Part shown: positions 29,145 through 38,130 of the stretch, piece by piece
Position numbering within the stretch: the stretch's first letter is position 1
How the letters are laid out: each line of letters starts with the position of its first letter
NCBI GenBank assembly: GCA_947459215.1
Contig: CANHCQ010000002.1
Span: 303,971-367,970, forward strand
Reading direction: 5' to 3'
Origin: Phycisphaerales bacterium
GTDB taxonomy: Bacteria > Planctomycetota > Phycisphaerae > Phycisphaerales > UBA1924
Length of the DNA stretch: 64,000 nucleotides
Made by a program: the position numbers and the translations under genes
The notes under the pieces: model-generated
The model's database searches: none
What the model was told of the DNA's origin: nothing
What the model saw: the letters and a program-made list of their open reading frames with translations, nothing else

Positions 29145-30926
29145 TCAAGCCTGGTTGGAGCGGACGATTTGCTCCAAGGTGTCGCGGCTGTTGGCGCAGC
29201 GGGGGCACTTGTGCTGGCCGCCCAGCTTGCCCTTGGAGTCGAGCCAGCGGTGGAACGCGCCGGGGCGGAGCGGGGTCACGGTGGGGGGGGCCATGCCTAC
29301 GCCGTCGGTCCGCTTGGTGGTGTAGTCAACATTCTGTTCCTTGAGGGCGGCGTCAAAGGCGTCTCGGAAGCGGCTGAGCACGGTGTCGTCGGCGGGTTTG
29401 TTCTCGATCTCGATGGCGAGTTCCAGCCCGGCTCGACGAGGCGAGCCCGAGGCGTCGGTTCCGGGGTAGACCGGGGCGGCGGTGAACTCGCCGACGAGCA
29501 GCCCCGCGGTCGCGGCGGCCTTGGCGACGGCGTTTTCGATGTGCTCGACGATGAGGTTCTCGCCGAAGGCATTCACGAAGTGGCGGTGACGGCCGACGAT
29601 CCGGATGCGAGCGGGGCCGGGGGCGACATCGCTGCCACGTGAGCCGTCGAGCGTGTCGCAGGCGGAGTCGAACTCCACCACATCGCCGATGTTGTACCGC
29701 CACAATCCGGCGCAGGTGGTGAGAATGACGCAGTAGCGCACGCCCTTCTGCACGCGGTCGGCGGTGAACGCCTCGGGGTTGGGGTCGTTGATGCGTTCGA
29801 GCGGCACGAACTCGAAGAAGTTGTCGAGATCGACGTTGAGGCGCAGCGACGGGTGCGTCGTTCCCGCCTTGGCGTTCTTGGGGTTTGCCGCGTCCTGCAT
29901 CGCGATGAACGCCTCGCTGGCCGGATACAGCTCGAAACGCGTCGGAATGTCGGCGCCGTCGGGCGCGCCGGAATAGATCTGACGCACGCGGGGGTCGAAG
30001 GGCTGGTAGCGCACCCCGCCGTGCACGAACACGGACAGATTGGGCCAAACCTGTCGCAGCGTGGTGATCTTGACGCCGTCTTCGCCCGGGATGCGGCTGG
30101 TGATGCCGCGTTCGTTGGCAAGAGCGATCAGACGCTCGGCGAGCACCATGCCCCACGAAGGCATGCCGCTGATCATGCGGACATCCTCGTTGATGCAGCG
30201 CCTGGCCATTGCCTCGATCTTGCTGGGCCAGTGGCTCATGAGCGCGACCTCAGGGCCGGGCAGGTAGATCGTCGAGATCGGCCACTTGATCAGCGGCGTA
30301 ACGATACCGGAGAGGTCGCCGGTACGGATGCCCTTCTCGCTGGTATCGAGGTTCGACGACCCGCCGAGGAAAAGGCAGCGGCCGGAGAGCAGACGCGTGA
30401 TGCTGACGCCCTGGTTGATCAGGTTGGCGAAGATGTCGAGCGAGGCGCGGAAGTTGGACTTCATCATCGCCTGGCTGACGGGGATGAACTTGTCGCCCGC
30501 GGTGGTGCCGCTGGTCTGAGCGAAGTCCTGCACGAGCCCCGGCCAGAGGATGTCGGGTTCGCCGCCCTCGCGCATCCGGACGATGTCGTCCTTGAAGGCG
30601 TACCAGTCGCGGACGGGCAACGCCTTGCGATACGCGTTGATGATCTCGAGGTCGGAGCAGCGGGCGATGGCGGCAAAGTCGTGCTCACGCCCGAACTTGG
30701 TGGCCGAAGCCCGGCTCAGCAGCGAGCGCAGCGTGTCGATCTGGATCTTCGCCGAGTTGCGTTTCCACGAGCCCGTGTCGGCCAGTCGTTTGGCCCGGCC
30801 CGCGACGTATTTCTGGAGGCCGTAGCCCACGAGCGCGGTCCACGAGCCCGAGCCTGAGAATCGTGAAGGCCCCGGAGGCAGGTTCGGCTGCAACTGAATC
30901 GTGTTCTGTGTGCTTCCCGTGCCCAT
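29145..30926 (-). CDS. GH3-family acyl-adenylate / amido-ligase-like protein
   Basis: 593 residues. The sequence matches GH3 (auxin-responsive promoter) enzymes: the ATP-loop SGTTAGDKFIPVSQAMM, the mid-region RYCVILTTCAGLWRYNIGDVVEF, and VGRHRHFVNAFGENLIVEHIENAV at the start of the C-terminal domain. GH3 enzymes belong to the ANL adenylating superfamily; plant members couple amino acids to acyl groups. The substrate in bacteria is unknown. It starts 16 bp downstream of an alpha/beta hydrolase on the same strand, so an acyl-activating/acyl-cleaving pair is possible. Confidence 0.85.
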   Translation of the reverse strand: MGTGSTQNTIQLQPNLPPGPSRFSGSGSWTALVGYGLQKYVAGRAKRLADTGSWKRNSAKIQIDTLRSLLSRASATKFGREHDFAAIARCSDLEIINAYRKALPVRDWYAFKDDIVRMREGGEPDILWPGLVQDFAQTSGTTAGDKFIPVSQAMMKSNFRASLDIFANLINQGVSITRLLSGRCLFLGGSSNLDTSEKGIRTGDLSGIVTPLIKWPISTIYLPGPEVALMSHWPSKIEAMARRCINEDVRMISGMPSWGMVLAERLIALANERGITSRIPGEDGVKITTLRQVWPNLSVFVHGGVRYQPFDPRVRQIYSGAPDGADIPTRFELYPASEAFIAMQDAANPKNAKAGTTHPSLRLNVDLDNFFEFVPLERINDPNPEAFTADRVQKGVRYCVILTTCAGLWRYNIGDVVEFDSACDTLDGSRGSDVAPGPARIRIVGRHRHFVNAFGENLIVEHIENAVAKAAATAGLLVGEFTAAPVYPGTDASGSPRRAGLELAIEIENKPADDTVLSRFRDAFDAALKEQNVDYTTKRTDGVGMAPPTVTPLRPGAFHRWLDSKGKLGGQHKCPRCANSRDTLEQIVRSNQA

Positions 30927-30942
30927 GCTGGTTCGCCGATGT

Positions 30943-31830
30943 TCAGGGCTTGGTGACGCCAGCCGCGAAATGCGTCATCGCGTCAGCGAACTGCTCGGGG
31001 CATTCAATCATCGGGGCGTGGCCGCAGCGGTCGAACCACACGAGCGTGGAGTTCGGGATCGATTTCTTGAAGCCTTCCGCAGCTTCGGGCGGCGTCACGA
31101 TGTCCTCACGCCCCCAGATGAGCAGCGTCGGTGCCTTGATCTGAGACAGCTTGCTGCCCAGGTGATTGCGCCGAGCCGAACGGCTGAGCTTCACCATCGC
31201 CCGTGCGCCGCTCCGCGAAGTCAGTGCCGCGTGCGCCCGCTCCAGATCGCTGTCCCGCATGAACTTTTTGTCATGGAACAGCTCGCCGATCTTGCGGCTC
31301 AGCCACTCGCGGCTGGGACGAATCTGGATATCCGCGACCATCGACTTCTCGATGAGTCCCGATGCGCCCGCCAGGACGAGCGTGCGCACCAGATCGGGCC
31401 GCTCGATCGCGAGGCGAAGTGCGACGTGACCTCCGAAGGAGTTTCCGACGACCCCAACGGGCAGCACGCCGGTACCCGCGAAATAAGAGTCCAGGAAGCG
31501 AGCCGTCAGCGCGGTGACGCCTTGAATCGAACAGTCGTCGCCTTTGAGGTCGAGCAGCGGAATCTCAAGCATGACGCAGCGAGCGCCGGCCGAGAATCGC
31601 TTGACGACATCCTCCCAGTGGTCGTTGAGTCCCACGAGGCCGTGCAGGAACACGAAGGTTGGTCCGGAACCGACGTCAATCACCGTCGCGGGAACAGGCC
31701 CCGACGCGCCGGGGATCGTGACGTTTCGCTTCTCGTAGCCGTGCAACGGCATCGACTCACCCACCGGTGAACGCGTCGCGTCTCCGGGGTGGGCTTGGGG
31801 AGCAGAGATGGGATCGGCTGTCTTGGGCAT
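30943..31830 (-). CDS. Alpha/beta-fold hydrolase
   Basis: 295 residues. The nucleophile elbow GVVGNSFGG has S131. The oxyanion HG motif is FVFLHGLVG. The acid is D243 (LIWGREDIVTP) and the general base H271 (DRCGHAPMIECPEQF), so the catalytic triad is complete. No signal peptide. The closest look is to C-C bond or ester hydrolases of the MhpC/BphD style, but the substrate is unknown. It lies just upstream of the GH3-like gene (16-bp gap) and is probably in the same operon. Confidence 0.85.
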   Translation of the reverse strand: MPKTADPISAPQAHPGDATRSPVGESMPLHGYEKRNVTIPGASGPVPATVIDVGSGPTFVFLHGLVGLNDHWEDVVKRFSAGARCVMLEIPLLDLKGDDCSIQGVTALTARFLDSYFAGTGVLPVGVVGNSFGGHVALRLAIERPDLVRTLVLAGASGLIEKSMVADIQIRPSREWLSRKIGELFHDKKFMRDSDLERAHAALTSRSGARAMVKLSRSARRNHLGSKLSQIKAPTLLIWGREDIVTPPEAAEGFKKSIPNSTLVWFDRCGHAPMIECPEQFADAMTHFAAGVTKP

Positions 31831-31871
31831 GCGGCCAGAGCAGTCTCGAAGGGCCTACGTCGGGATCAGTG

Positions 31872-31890
31872 TAGCGGTTTGCAACCGCTA
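31872..31890. other. Short perfect hairpin in the gap between the hydrolase and lolD
   Basis: An 8-bp stem TAGCGGTT / AACCGCTA with a TGC loop, no T run on either side. It lies 42 bases upstream of the hydrolase start in the 173-bp gap before the lolD gene end. It could be an operator or a weak transcription stop. Confidence 0.4.
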
Positions 31891-32003
31891 GCATCAGCAG
31901 CAAGGGTAGCCCGGCACTCCGAAGCTGACAGATGCTGAACGACCTCTTTGCGCGTTCGGCCGCCGAGTTGCCGTGTCCCCTATCCCCCCCGGTTTGGCTC
32001 GCT

Positions 32004-32735
32004 TCAGCTGGGCTGGACAGAGCCGTCCACGAGGCGGACGACGCGGTCGGCGCGGGCCGCGGTGGCCTCGTCGTGGGTGACGACGACGATGGTCTGGCCG
32101 GCCTTGTGCAGGTCGGTGAAGAGGTCGAGGATCGAGGCTCCGGTGACGCGGTCGAGGTTGCCAGTGGGCTCGTCGGCGAGGAGCAGGTCGGGCTTGTTGA
32201 CCAGGGCGCGGGCGATGGCGACGCGTTGGCGTTCGCCGCCGGAGAGTTCCGCGGGGCGGTGCAGCAGGCGGTGTCCGAGGCCGACGCGTTCGAGCAGGGC
32301 CGAGGCGTGAGCGCGGACTTCGCCTCGCTTGGACCAGTACTCGAGTTTGCCCATCGCGGTCATGGCGGCAATGGTGACGTTCTGCAGGACGGTCAACTCG
32401 GGGAGCAAGTGGTAGAACTGGAAGACGAATCCAACCCGGCGGCGGCGATACTCGTCGAGGCGGCCGGTGGAGAGCCTGATGAGGTCGTTGCCGTCGAACT
32501 CGATGGAGGCGGGGCCCGTGTCGGTCGTCGCCTTGTCCGCGGCGTCGAGCCCGCCGAGCAGATGCAGCAGCGTCGACTTGCCCGAGCCTGATGCACCGAG
32601 GATCGCCACGAACTCGCCGCGGCGGACATCGATGTTCACGCCCCGCAAGACCGGCACGCGCAGGCGGCCCAACTGATACGTCTTGCGGACGTTGGTCGCG
32701 CGGAGGACGGCGGGGTTGGTCGTGGCGGCGGTCAT
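32004..32735 (-). CDS. lolD: ABC transporter ATP-binding protein, LolD-type
   Basis: 243 residues. Walker A GASGSGKST, Q-loop FVFQFYHLLPELTVLQNV, signature LSGGERQRVAIARAL, Walker B LLLADEPTGNLD and the H-loop VVVTHDEA are all intact. The FYHLLPELT segment and the small size match the LolD/MacB subfamily. ATG at 32735 lies 2 bases after the stop of the permease gene. With that permease it should energise release of lipoproteins or another substrate from the inner membrane. A ~16-residue insertion (DKATTDTGPAS) follows the Walker A helix. Confidence 0.9.
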   Translation of the reverse strand: MTAATTNPAVLRATNVRKTYQLGRLRVPVLRGVNIDVRRGEFVAILGASGSGKSTLLHLLGGLDAADKATTDTGPASIEFDGNDLIRLSTGRLDEYRRRRVGFVFQFYHLLPELTVLQNVTIAAMTAMGKLEYWSKRGEVRAHASALLERVGLGHRLLHRPAELSGGERQRVAIARALVNKPDLLLADEPTGNLDRVTGASILDLFTDLHKAGQTIVVVTHDEATAARADRVVRLVDGSVQPS

Positions 32736-32737
32736 AT

Positions 32738-34297
32738 CTACTCGAACCGAAGAGCGCGGACCGGGCTCATGCGAGCGGCGCGAAGTGCGGGCCAGAGCGC
32801 ACCGACGCAGCTCGCCAGCACGCCGCCGGCGAGCACGATGGTGACGTGGGTGGCGTTGAGATCGCTGGGAATACGGGAGAAGTAGTAGACCTTGGGATCC
32901 CAGATGTAGAGGCCGAGTTTCTCGCCGAGCCACTCGTGGATGGCGTTGATGTTGGTGACCACCCCATAGGCGATGCCGAAGCCGACGACCGCGCCGAGCA
33001 GGCCGATCGCAGCGCCGTACAGCAGCCAGGTTCCAGCGACGCCGGTGCGACTGGCGCCGATGGCGCGGAGGATGCCGATGTCCTTCGTCTTCTCGCTCAC
33101 CATGGCCCAGAAGATCGCGAGCACCAGGAAGACCGCGGTCATGGAGACAAACGAGAAGATGAACAGGACCAGCGCTGTTTCTTTGCGGACCGCGTTGATC
33201 ATCGTGCGGTTTTGATCTTCCCACGTCAGGATGCGTATGGACGTCGACGGCGGAACCTGACCCTCGAAATCCTTGGCGAACTGGCGATAAATCACGCCGA
33301 CTTTGTCCGCGAGTTTGTCGGCGGCGGCGGATTCGAACGATTGGGTCTTGCCGCGGACGAGGACGTTGGTGACGCGGGCGGGATCTTCACCGATGACAGT
33401 GGGGGCCGTGAAGACCTCTTCACCCTTCTCGTTGATCGCCACGCCGCTGCCGGTCGCCACTTTGGTGGCGCGGTTCATCTTGAGCATGTCCTGCAGCGAT
33501 GCGAGCGGCACGAACACCGTCTTGTGGTCGATCTCGTACAGCCCGCTGTGAAACTCGTTGGCGACCGGGAACGAGCGGGCCACCATGTCAACGGCCCGGC
33601 CCTTGCTGTCCATTGGCAGGACGTTGATGGTGACGTTCCCGTCGACGGGGAGGATGGTCTGGACGGGCTTCACCGTGCCGTCGGGCTGGCGGGCGCGGGC
33701 CTGTCCGGGGTAGAAGCCCCATTGCTCGCGGATGTTGAAGCCGCTGACCGAGATGCCAAGGACAGCGCCGGGTTTTTCGGCGGCGACATTGCCCCGCTCG
33801 GGCTTTTCGAACCGGACCAGACGCTTGCCGCCTTCGAAGACAAAGTTCCAGAGGGTGTGGTTGGCCAGACGCGGGTCTTCGGAAAAGGTGTCTTTAGCGT
33901 GCGGCTTATCGATGGGCTTCCAATGAAGCGTGCTTGCGAAGTCGGTGACCTCGGTGTACGACGGGCCGTCGACGCCCTTGATCATCACCGTCTCGGTGCG
34001 GCCGTCGGGCAGGCCGATCAGGCCGTACGTCTCGATCGTCGGCGTCGCGGCGGCGACGTCGGGATCGGCCTCGAGCCGCTTGATGAGTTCCTCGTAGTGG
34101 GCAAAGCCGGTGATCGGCCACGACACGGTGACATCGCCGACGAGCGTGCGGCCCGAGTTGATGAGCATCACCAGGAACCCGCCCATGACCGACCAGACGA
34201 TGATGACCATCGCGGTGCAGAGCGCGACCGCCAACGCCGCGAGGAGCGGCATGACCTTGCTGGTGAGGTAGCGATGGGTGAGGAGGAACTGGTACAC
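32738..34297 (-). CDS. ABC transporter permease, LolC/LolE-type
   Basis: 519 residues from the GTG at 34297. An N-terminal membrane segment (MPLLAALAVALCTAMVIIVWSVMGGFLVML) is followed by a large ~330-residue periplasmic domain, then three C-terminal segments with the FtsX signature (SEKTKDIGILRAIGAS ... ALRAARMSPVRALRFE). This is the MacB/LolCE topology. Only one permease gene is present, so a homodimer is implied. The frame stays open upstream to 34549, but that stretch is Arg-rich, overlaps the neighbouring SDR gene and lacks family similarity. It is tightly coupled to lolD. Confidence 0.85.
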   Translation of the reverse strand: MYQFLLTHRYLTSKVMPLLAALAVALCTAMVIIVWSVMGGFLVMLINSGRTLVGDVTVSWPITGFAHYEELIKRLEADPDVAAATPTIETYGLIGLPDGRTETVMIKGVDGPSYTEVTDFASTLHWKPIDKPHAKDTFSEDPRLANHTLWNFVFEGGKRLVRFEKPERGNVAAEKPGAVLGISVSGFNIREQWGFYPGQARARQPDGTVKPVQTILPVDGNVTINVLPMDSKGRAVDMVARSFPVANEFHSGLYEIDHKTVFVPLASLQDMLKMNRATKVATGSGVAINEKGEEVFTAPTVIGEDPARVTNVLVRGKTQSFESAAADKLADKVGVIYRQFAKDFEGQVPPSTSIRILTWEDQNRTMINAVRKETALVLFIFSFVSMTAVFLVLAIFWAMVSEKTKDIGILRAIGASRTGVAGTWLLYGAAIGLLGAVVGFGIAYGVVTNINAIHEWLGEKLGLYIWDPKVYYFSRIPSDLNATHVTIVLAGGVLASCVGALWPALRAARMSPVRALRFE

Positions 34298-34368
34298 GTG
34301 CAGAGCTGGTGCCGAAAGAAGTGCGGGAGGGTAGTCGAGGCAGGATGCGACGGAGTGAATTCGAGAGA

Positions 34369-35136
34369 TCAGGCGAGCCAACGCCCGCCGTCGACGCGGA
34401 TGATCTCGCCCGTGGTGTACGCCGCGTCGAGTGCAAGCCAGCGGACGACCTCCCCGGCGTCGGCACCGGTCCCCGCCCGTTCCAGTGGGACGCGTTTCAG
34501 GTAAGCCTCCTGAAAGGCCGGATTCGCATCGGGGCCAGTCTTTGGCCACTCGATCACACCCGGGGCGACGGCGTTCACCCGTACCCGGGGGGCGAGCTCG
34601 CGGGCGAGCGTTCGGACGGCCTCGACAAGAGCGGCCTTGGACATCGAGTACGCGAGCAGGTTCTTGCGTGGGCGACCCAGCACGTGCATGTCCGCCATCG
34701 CGACGATGCCGCCGCCGTGCGGAAGCGACGTCTTCGCGAGCAGGGCTGCGAGACTGCGAGCGAGCAGCACGGGACCGAACGCGTTCACTCGCATGTGGCG
34801 GTCAAGGTCCGCGGCCCGCAGGTGCTCCAGCGTGGTCTCGTCGTAGCTTGAAGCATTGAGCACAAGTGCGTCGAGGGATTCTCGCGAACGCTGCAGTCCC
34901 TGAGCGAACGCCTCAACCGCCGTGAGATCGCCGGTGTCGAGCCGTTCGATAGCGACGGTCGCGCCGAGGCCTTCCAGCTCTCGCTTCGCGGCCGAAGCGT
35001 CCGGTCCGATTTCCCGAGTCGTCAGAATCAGGTGCGAGCCATGGCAGTGTTCCGCGAACGCTCGCGCGATGGCCAGTCCCACGCGGCGTGTGCCGCCGGT
35101 AATCAGGGCCGAGATCGGGCGAGTCGGATTCGACAT
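34369..35136 (-). CDS. Short-chain dehydrogenase/reductase, pteridine-reductase-like
   Basis: 255 residues. The nucleotide-binding motif is TGGTRRVGLAIA, that is TGxxxRxG instead of the usual TGxxxGxG; this Arg variant is a mark of pteridine reductases and FolM. The NADPH strand, N-A-S motif (LVLNASSYDE), the catalytic YSMSK (Y and K) and the SDR end motif RVDGGRWLA are present. Dihydropteridine or dihydromonapterin reduction is the likely reaction, but other carbonyl substrates cannot be excluded. Confidence 0.8.
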   Translation of the reverse strand: MSNPTRPISALITGGTRRVGLAIARAFAEHCHGSHLILTTREIGPDASAAKRELEGLGATVAIERLDTGDLTAVEAFAQGLQRSRESLDALVLNASSYDETTLEHLRAADLDRHMRVNAFGPVLLARSLAALLAKTSLPHGGGIVAMADMHVLGRPRKNLLAYSMSKAALVEAVRTLARELAPRVRVNAVAPGVIEWPKTGPDANPAFQEAYLKRVPLERAGTGADAGEVVRWLALDAAYTTGEIIRVDGGRWLA

Positions 35137-35229
35137 GGGTTGATTCTTCGCCTGCAGACACAGAAGGACACGGGGCCGCGATCAAGAGAAATCGGGCGGG
35201 AAGGGAAACTTGGTCCTGCGTAAAGAGGT

Positions 35230-35586
35230 CTAACGGGTGCGAGGCTGGTCCGGATCGTTCGGTGCGTCAGGATCGCGGGGGGAGTCCTCGATACGGGTGT
35301 CGTCCTTGTCAAAGCCGCTGGCGCGATACAGCTCGTCAGCGCTCGGGGCCTCGGTCCGTTCGGCGCTGACCTTCCACGGGTCTTCGCTGCGCCGACGTTT
35401 CGTGTCTGCCGCCAAGTTCCGCAGATGCGCCCGGCGGCGCGACTGAAGCACGAGTACCGCCAAGGTCACGATCGCGACCGTTGCGACCGCGATCAGCATG
35501 AGGAGAAAAAAGCCTCGGGAGATGGAGGACCGATCGGCCGCAAACAGCGATGCCGTTCCGACTTCAAAGACCATTCGGATCACCAT
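35230..35586 (-). CDS. Small single-pass membrane protein, unknown function
   Basis: 118 residues. One strong membrane segment (FFLLMLIAVATVAIVTLAVLVL) near residues 26-47 is followed by an Arg-rich positive patch (QSRRRAH...TKRRR), so the tail is probably cytosolic. The last ~40 residues are acidic and Pro-rich. No family recognised. The start may instead be the ATG four codons downstream. It is 47 bp downstream of the exported hypothetical gene on the same strand. Confidence 0.5.
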   Translation of the reverse strand: MVIRMVFEVGTASLFAADRSSISRGFFLLMLIAVATVAIVTLAVLVLQSRRRAHLRNLAADTKRRRSEDPWKVSAERTEAPSADELYRASGFDKDDTRIEDSPRDPDAPNDPDQPRTR

Positions 35587-35633
35587 GGCCCCTCTCCCTG
35601 TCTCGTTGCGTGCGGCCGCGTCGCGGCGCGGGG

Positions 35634-36611
35634 TTACTGCATCGGCTTGAGCTGGCCGTCGGCTTCTATCTGCGCCAGCAGCGGCAGGATGTAGTTCTGA
35701 TTGCGGTACGCAAAGACGCGGCCTGTCACAACGACCACAACGCCGTCGGTCGTGGGACCGAGGCTGGCTTCCAGACGCTCCAGCGCCCTTGAAGGGATCA
35801 CGATCATCGAAGGATCGGACTTGGTGTTGGCGTCGCCGTCGAATGCGACAGCGAGTTTGTCCTTCACCCGGGTCAGCCGGCCGCGGCGGTCGGTGATCAG
35901 GGTCCCTTCGGGCACCAGCGATTTCGCGGATTTCTCGTCGTGTTCCTTTCCGCCCCCGGTTCGTGGCAGCGCGGCCGTTTCCCCGCGACGATTCTCAAGC
36001 GATGTGATCATGTCCGAAACTTCGGGGTCATCGGTCGGCTGCACGGCGGTCGCAGCGTCGTCGTCGGCCGGCTTGGGCTTGGTGGCCTTGGCATCGGGTG
36101 CCATCGGCAGCGACGAGAACACCGTCGGCAGCAACTGCTGGCGATCGCGGTAGACAAACAACTGTCCTGAAACCTCGACGCGGGCCTGCAGGGGATCGAT
36201 GGCGCCGTTGACGCTCGACTGCATCGCCGCAAGTGTCTGGCACGGCAGCAGCATCATCGGCCGCTCGCCCCTGCGGCGCGAATCGCGGTGCGTCGGCTTG
36301 TCCGGAATGAAGAGCACCTCACCGGTCTTCAGGCTCCGCAGTGTTCCGGTGCGCCGGACGAGGAACGTGCCCTCGGGGTAGTAGCGCCCCGGCGGCACGG
36401 TGAACGTCTCGCTGGTCAAACCCGGGATCGACGTTGCCGGGTCCTTGTTGTCGCCCGCGGGGCTCTTGGTGGTGCCGTCGCTCGTCGGCGCCGTGGGATA
36501 CGCAGCGTCGGTGTCACGCTTCGGGGTCGCGTCCTGCGCTGCGGTGTACGCGGCGGCGACAAAGGCGAGAGCAAGCCCGAGGCGCTGCAAAGGGTTCATG
36601 GACATGAACAT
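35634..36611 (-). CDS. Exported hypothetical protein with two repeated beta units
   Basis: 325 residues. Three in-frame ATGs (36611, 36605, 36599) precede a signal peptide (LGLALAFVAAAYTAAQ). Two homologous halves are visible: each starts with a PEGTFLxxRxGxL / PEGTLITDRRGRL strand and ends in V-x-G-(Q/R)-(L/V)-F-(V/A)-Y-R-(D/N)-(R/Q). This looks like an internal duplication around a central acidic Ala/Lys-rich linker. No family recognised. It is probably periplasmic. It is divergent from tRNA-Cys. Confidence 0.65.
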   Translation of the reverse strand: MFMSMNPLQRLGLALAFVAAAYTAAQDATPKRDTDAAYPTAPTSDGTTKSPAGDNKDPATSIPGLTSETFTVPPGRYYPEGTFLVRRTGTLRSLKTGEVLFIPDKPTHRDSRRRGERPMMLLPCQTLAAMQSSVNGAIDPLQARVEVSGQLFVYRDRQQLLPTVFSSLPMAPDAKATKPKPADDDAATAVQPTDDPEVSDMITSLENRRGETAALPRTGGGKEHDEKSAKSLVPEGTLITDRRGRLTRVKDKLAVAFDGDANTKSDPSMIVIPSRALERLEASLGPTTDGVVVVVTGRVFAYRNQNYILPLLAQIEADGQLKPMQ

Positions 36612-36767
36612 CGGCGAAAGGCTAGCCCGGGGGAGAGCGGGGCAGAAGAGCCGGAAGGCGATCCAATCGCGCCGGTAAGCCCGAATTCGGTTTCTTGCGA
36701 GCGGATGTCCGCTCGCCCAAGGGCGTCCCGGTTTCGGGCGGCGTGCTATGCTCCTCTTCCGCTCAAC

Positions 36768-36848
36768 GGCCGGGTGCCAGAGTGGACAAATGGAGCGGAT
36801 TGCAAATCCGTTGCGCAAGCTTCGTGGGTTCGAATCCCACCCCGGCCT
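36768..36848 (+). tRNA. tRNA-Cys (anticodon GCA) with a long variable region
   Basis: Acceptor GGCCGGG/CCCGGCC, D stem CCA/TGG, anticodon stem GCGGA/TCCGT, loop TTGCAAA with anticodon GCA at 36802-36804, T arm GTGGG-TTCGAAT-CCCAC, discriminator T (the expected U73 identity base for cysteine). The variable region (36812-36823, TGCGCAAGCTTC) has 12 bases instead of the usual 4-5 and can form a GC-GCAA-GC mini-hairpin. CCA is not encoded. T-rich bases follow directly. Confidence 0.9.
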
Positions 36849-37019
36849 TTTCGATCTGGGTCTGTGCCGAGCGCCGACCCGACGGTTTCCCGCGAATCAA
36901 CCCTTCAGTTTGGATTCTGTCCGTCGGAGTGCCCTGGCACGCCGGTCGTCGCAATGAGACCGTGCGGACTCCCAGTACACTATCGAGGTCGTGGTGCGAT
37001 CCGATCCGGGAGGCGACGC

Positions 37020-37418
37020 ATGATCGAGCCGGGGATATCCGATTGCGACGACGCCAAGGGGCCGGTCCGACCGGCAACGTCGACGGGACGCGTGTTCGGC
37101 GCGGTCGTGCTGTCCGCGTTCTTGGTGCTGTGGCTGACAATGACGATCGGGATGTCGCGGTTCGCCTCGGGGTCTGCGTCCGGCTTCTTCGTGATCGTCC
37201 CACTGCTCATGGCAGTCGTGGGCACGCTCGTCATCGGTGGTGGTATTGTCGGCATTTTGCGGGGGCGGAAGCCCTCGGTCGTTCAGCGACGCACAACGGC
37301 AGTCTCGAGCGGCGACGGTCCCGGATCAATGGCGGCGACCGCGTGTGCGTATTGCGGCGTGCTTGCCCAGGCGACGCGCACAAAGTGCCCGGGATGCGGC
37401 GCCCCGAACCGGCTCTAG
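37020..37418 (+). CDS. Small membrane protein with C-terminal zinc ribbon
   Basis: 132 residues, ATG preceded by GGGAGG. Two membrane segments (VFGAVVLSAFLVLWLTMTIG and FFVIVPLLMAVVGTLVIGGGIVGIL) are followed by a cytosolic tail with a four-cysteine zinc ribbon, CAYCG...CPGCG. It shares the membrane-plus-ribbon design of the gene at 2479-3036, although the order of linker and ribbon differs. Function unknown. Confidence 0.65.
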   Translation: MIEPGISDCDDAKGPVRPATSTGRVFGAVVLSAFLVLWLTMTIGMSRFASGSASGFFVIVPLLMAVVGTLVIGGGIVGILRGRKPSVVQRRTTAVSSGDGPGSMAATACAYCGVLAQATRTKCPGCGAPNRL

Positions 37419-37568
37419 CGGCGTCGCTGGCTCCTTGACCCGACCTCGGAACTTTTCCCTTGTGTCACGTCTGCCCGGGGTTATACTCGCCCCCAATTCC
37501 GCGGCGGCGTCTGTCAGGCTGTCGACGCCAGGCTATTGACCCGCGGCCTACACGAAAGGGAATCTGCA

Positions 37569-38015
37569 ATGGGCTTTGTCAAGGAGTTTCGGGAGTTCGC
37601 GCTCAAGGGCAACATGCTCGACCTGGCGGTCGGTGTGATCATCGGCGGCGCGTTCGGCGGCATCGTCAACTCGCTCATCAAGGACATCATCATGCCGGTC
37701 GTCGGCATGGCCGGGAACGTCGATTTCAACAACCGCTTCATCCCGCTCGGTGGGACGGTGGCCGAGCAGCTCAAGATCAATCCGAATCTTTCGCTCGACG
37801 CGGCCCGTGGCTATGGCCCGGTGCTCGCCTACGGCTCGTTTGTCACCGTCACGATCAACTTCATCATTCTCGCGTTCTGCATCTTCCTGGTGGTGAAGGC
37901 CTTCAACACGGCCCGCAAGCGCTTCGAGGCCGAGAAGCCCGCGGCCGCGCCGGCCGGACCGACGCCGGATCAGAAGCTGCTCACCGAGATCCGCGATCTG
38001 CTGGCTCGTCGCTGA
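37569..38015 (+). CDS. mscL: Large-conductance mechanosensitive channel MscL
   Basis: 148 residues. The N-terminal GFVKEFREFALKGNMLDLAVGVIIGGAFGGIVNSLIKDIIMP is the amphipathic S1 helix plus TM1 gate of MscL. TM2 is VTVTINFIILAFCIFLVVKAFN. The C-terminal helix bundle ends in TPDQKLLTEIRDLLARR, the conserved MscL tail. The protein opens as a pentamer under membrane tension to release osmolytes. ATG at 37569 gives the canonical start. Confidence 0.97.
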   Translation: MGFVKEFREFALKGNMLDLAVGVIIGGAFGGIVNSLIKDIIMPVVGMAGNVDFNNRFIPLGGTVAEQLKINPNLSLDAARGYGPVLAYGSFVTVTINFIILAFCIFLVVKAFNTARKRFEAEKPAAAPAGPTPDQKLLTEIRDLLARR

Positions 38016-38050
38016 GCCTGGCATCGGATCGAGACACGTTGTCCATTATG

Positions 38051-38087
38051 ACGCGACCCCCGATGCATCGGGGGTCGCGTTGTTTTT
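38051..38087 (+). terminator. Terminator of mscL, perfect 30-bp palindrome
   Basis: The bases 38051-38080 form a perfect palindrome (ACGCGACCCCCGATG and its complement) followed by TGTTTTTG. It starts 36 bases after the mscL stop. Confidence 0.85.
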
Positions 38088-38130
38088 GATCGCGTCGGAA
38101 TGAAGAAACGCGTGCCCGATGCGTCACAAA

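Noticed and set aside
34298..34549. N-terminal extension of the LolC-type permease
   Set aside because: The frame is open but Arg-rich, overlaps the SDR gene and has no membrane segment or family similarity. The GTG at 34297 gives the normal permease start.
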